Below are positions 61,851 through 64,000 of a stretch of DNA of 64,000 nucleotides, piece by piece. This DNA is from an uncultured Acidobacteriia bacterium (GTDB lineage: Bacteria; Acidobacteriota; Terriglobia; Bryobacterales; Bryobacteraceae), in NCBI GenBank assembly GCA_903851195.1, contig CAINNJ010000063.1:21611-85610 (forward strand), given 5' to 3'. A program made the position numbers and the translations under genes. The notes below the pieces were generated by a model. The model did not search any database. It saw only the letters and a program-made list of their open reading frames with translations, and was not told where the DNA came from. Numbering within the stretch: position 1 is the stretch's first letter; the number at the start of each line of letters is the position of its first letter.

Positions 61851-62084
61851 CTAATGACGAGGAAATCCGAAGCCTTCAGGATCGCTATCCTGTCCTAAGC
61901 TGCGGAGCCACAGCAGGTCCTTATCGCCGGTGTCGATGTAATCGGCCCCGGCGCTGACGACGCATTCGAGGATGCGGTTCGTCCGCTGGGTGTCGAGCAC
62001 GGGGCCGAGGAACTCCAGCGGCTTACCGCGCCGGAACGCCAGTGCGGAAACGGGCACGTTCGTGTCGGGGGTGACATTGAGCAC
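61851..62084 (-). pseudogene. PIN-domain toxin with internal deletion
   Basis: 77 residues. The N-terminus TPDTNVPVSALAFRRGKPLEFL has the first PIN acidic residue (DTN), and the C-terminus NRILECVVSAGADYIDTGDKDLLWL has the last conserved block (GDKDLL). PIN toxins of this group are about 140 residues; the middle part with further acidic metal ligands is missing, in frame. It is probably inactive. No antitoxin was seen beside it. Confidence 0.7.
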
Positions 62085-62144
62085 CTGCTGCCCCCGAGCT
62101 TCGTCTTCGCGGCGGCAGCGGTGGGGTAAGGGTGGAGGAGCGGC

Positions 62145-64000
62145 TTATGCCGCCCCTCGTTTCTGTGCCGCTGTCGGTACAGTTGCTCTGCTTTTCGGCT
62201 TTGTGGCGTAACGCGCCGCTGTCGCGACCAGGAGATCGCTTGGCTGGAGTTCTTCGTCGGAGTTGCCGGAGGATAGCAGGGCAATCTCGATCAGCATCCG
62301 GATGAGCTGGGCTTCGGTCGCCTTCTGTACTTTCTTATTCAGCTCGAAACGCGCGGCGTCCGGTTCGCTGGTCTCGTCCGTCTCGATTCCGTGGCGCTCG
62401 GTGATTGCCTCCCAATCATCACAGTCGAGGCGCTCAATGCTCGCCAGGACCAGCATCCGGAAGTCGTCGCGTGTCAGCGTGGCGGGCGCATTTTTCAGAA
62501 CGCTGTCGAGGAGGCGGCGGTTGTTCGCCCGGTTCTTCTTCGCCAGCCGTTCGCGGCGGTCCCATTCGTCCTGTCGGGCCTTCGCCGCGGCTTCCTGCTC
62601 GGCGCGATGATCCGGCTTGCCGTGCACTTCGCATTCCGGGTCCGCACAGATCTGGACCACTTCGCCGCGCTTGCCGGGGCCTTCGACCACGATTGCGCTG
62701 GTTCCGTTCGGACATGGTTGGTTTGGCGGAACGATGGTGTACTCGTTTTGCGTCAGCACCTTCTCACCGGACTTCCCGTCGCTCTAGTAGGCGCGCGTGA
62801 TCTGCACCAGACCTTCCACGGTCTGCTTCTGGCGCCCGATGTGCGCGGTCACTTTGGAATGGAAGCATTTTCCGTCGAGGCAATCGTCCTGCGGGTTGTC
62901 ATCGAACAGGAACGCGTTGGCACCCGTTCGTTTTGCGCACGCGACGCAGGAGCCGGCGGCGGGCACGAGTTCGGCGTCTTCCCGATCAATAACAGCTTCC
63001 GCTAGAGAGAGCATCAGGTTCTCGCGAATTCACTGGCTCAGCTCCCGGACGGAAACGGCGTGCTTCTCTTTCGTCCGCCAGTCCTCCCGGAACGCGGCAT
63101 CGAGCGCCTGTTCCTGTTGCTCCCGCGGCAATCGGGCGATCAGGGCGGCGTGACCCGCCGTGATCTTGTCCGTCTGGAACGCCTCGGCGGCGGCGGGAAT
63201 CAGTTCCGCCATGCGCAGGCGTCCATAGATGTGGTTCACGCTGCGGCCCGTCTTTAGTGCCAGGGAACCCACGTCGTAGCGCGGTTCGGAGGACTGCAGC
63301 AGAGCTGCGTAGGCCATCGCTTCTTCGTACGGATGAACATCAGCGCGAATGGCATTCTCGACTTATATAGTGTTCGCCGGAACATCGTCTTTATTATCAG
63401 CAAGATGACGCTGTTGTCATCGCTACAACGATTGTTGTCCCAAGATGACTTACTGTCCAGTTGCTCGCGAGCCAAGCGCCGGGATGAGAATCGATCCCGA
63501 GGGGGAACAACTATGCGCTGAACCTTCATTGGCGCGGGCTCCTGCTTCATCATTACGCAGAAGAAGAGCCACAGTTGGCGCCCTGCTGCCGCAGGTCTGA
63601 GAGAAAACGCCCAAACTGCCGCTTACCGCGTTGAATCCAGCCATCAGATAATGCGTCCACGACGTCTGCAAACAGGGAAAAGATCTACTTTGTGTACATC
63701 GTAGATACCCCCGGACGGACTCCAGATAATTCGACCAGCTGCAGAGTGAGCGCTTCGGAGTCTGTCAGTTCGACGACGCGCACCGGAACCGCGAACAGTT
63801 CCGCCCGTTGCGCCGCCCGGAAGCGCCGTGCACCGGCGACTACTTCGAAGGATTCCGGGGCGGTCGGCCGAACGATGAGCGGGACCAGAACGCCCTGCGA
63901 CCGAATGCTCTGCGCAAGCTCCTGCAGCTTGCTCTCCTCGAATGTCCGGCGCGGGTTGGTGGAGGACTCCCGCAACTGATCGATGGCGAGAGTCCGGAAG
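62145..64000 (-). pseudogene. parB: parB-like gene, broken (N-terminus beyond the right edge)
   Basis: Four pieces of a ParB/RepB/Spo0J-like protein in order. From the edge to about 63735: LRESSTNPRRTFEESKLQELAQSIRSQGVLVPLIVRP and VVAGARRFRAAQ (ParB nuclease-like domain). From about 63360: ENAIRADVHPYEEAMAYAALL and the HTH, SLALKTGRSVNHIYGRLRM, interrupted by a TGA at 63030 and, after a C-terminal Cys-rich stretch, a TAG at 62784. The final piece ends at 62145. A ~370-bp insertion splits the first two. After the insertion the pieces share one frame, so repairing two stops and removing the insert would give a 550+ residue protein. It is likely from the integrated element. Confidence 0.8.
63362..63730. 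mobile_element. MITE-like insertion in parB
   Basis: About 369 bp of comparatively AT-rich DNA with no gene, inserted in the ParB codons L-V-E-N-A. TCGA (possibly TCGAC) is repeated at both edges (63358-63361 and 63731-63734). Ends are imperfect inverted repeats: left CTTATATAGTGTTCGCCGG, right (inverted) ATTATCTGGAGTCCGTCCGG, about 14 of 19 matching. No transposase is present. Confidence 0.6.

Noticed and set aside
1..64000. CRISPR arrays, rRNA genes, origin of replication
   Set aside because: I saw no regularly spaced direct repeats, no rRNA-like stretches and no DnaA-box cluster.

Overview
The window is GC-rich chromosomal DNA. It looks like an acidobacterium of the Solibacter/Bryobacter type. 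That is inferred from gene content: a TIGR02999-type ECF sigma factor next to a membrane Ser/Thr kinase with TPRs, a beta-helix protein with Ig-like domains, a PBP1A with TPR partners, and an acidobacterial-style EF-P loop. No rRNA or marker-based placement was possible, so the taxon is a guess.

Layout. 0.1-2.9 kb: an orphan hypothetical gene with unusual codon use, tRNA-Ser(UGA), an MFS exporter and a small secreted protein. 2.9-8.8 kb: an ECF sigma / sigma-region-4-only protein / Ser-Thr kinase operon, convergent with a secreted beta-helix protein. 9.0-13.8 kb: a tightly packed regulatory operon made of an HtrA-like pseudoprotease, an intact HtrA-like protease, a NarL-type regulator with a degenerate receiver, a Fur-family repressor and an FHA-GAF-PP2C phosphatase. 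13.8-19.8 kb (minus strand): two small membrane proteins, PBP1A and two TPR proteins, probably an envelope operon. 19.9-20.9 kb: EF-P and a VOC protein.

21-30 kb is a glycan-assembly region: a bacterial homologue of GT54 (MGAT4-like), three tandem GT25 genes (the middle one with an in-frame stop), a two-domain GT4-GT2 enzyme broken at a C8 tract, another GT4, a GT2 and an ABC exporter. 30-34 kb holds a sulfatase, an M20 amidohydrolase and a sodium:solute symporter; the last two carry frameshifts. 35-42 kb is mixed: an internally duplicated unknown protein, a SnoaL-like protein, an FAD oxidoreductase, an S41-like protease, an acyltransferase-3, and an SDR divergent from a TetR regulator with a palindrome between them. 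42.2 kb encodes a secreted thiaminase-I-like protein.

43.8-54.8 kb is a second polysaccharide locus. It has DegT aminotransferase, UDP-GlcNAc 2-epimerase and a fused oxidoreductase-acetyltransferase, which together cover most of the Wbp-type route to 2,3-diacetamido uronic acids. It also has two SDRs (one degenerate), GT2, a UGM-like flavoprotein, a polysaccharide deacetylase, a CBM6-like lipoprotein and a GT-C-like membrane protein. 55.1-58.5 kb is a Dlt-like cassette (adenylation enzyme, carrier protein, MBOAT-like acyltransferase) that could decorate an envelope glycan with an activated acid.

58.6-64 kb is mobile and decaying DNA: an IS630-family element inserted at the stop codon of a TPR-like gene, DUF433/DUF5615 toxin-antitoxin relics, a tRNA-Lys 3' fragment with its terminator (a likely att site), a PIN toxin with an internal deletion, and a parB-like gene broken by two stop codons and a ~370-bp MITE-like insertion. 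It runs off the right edge.
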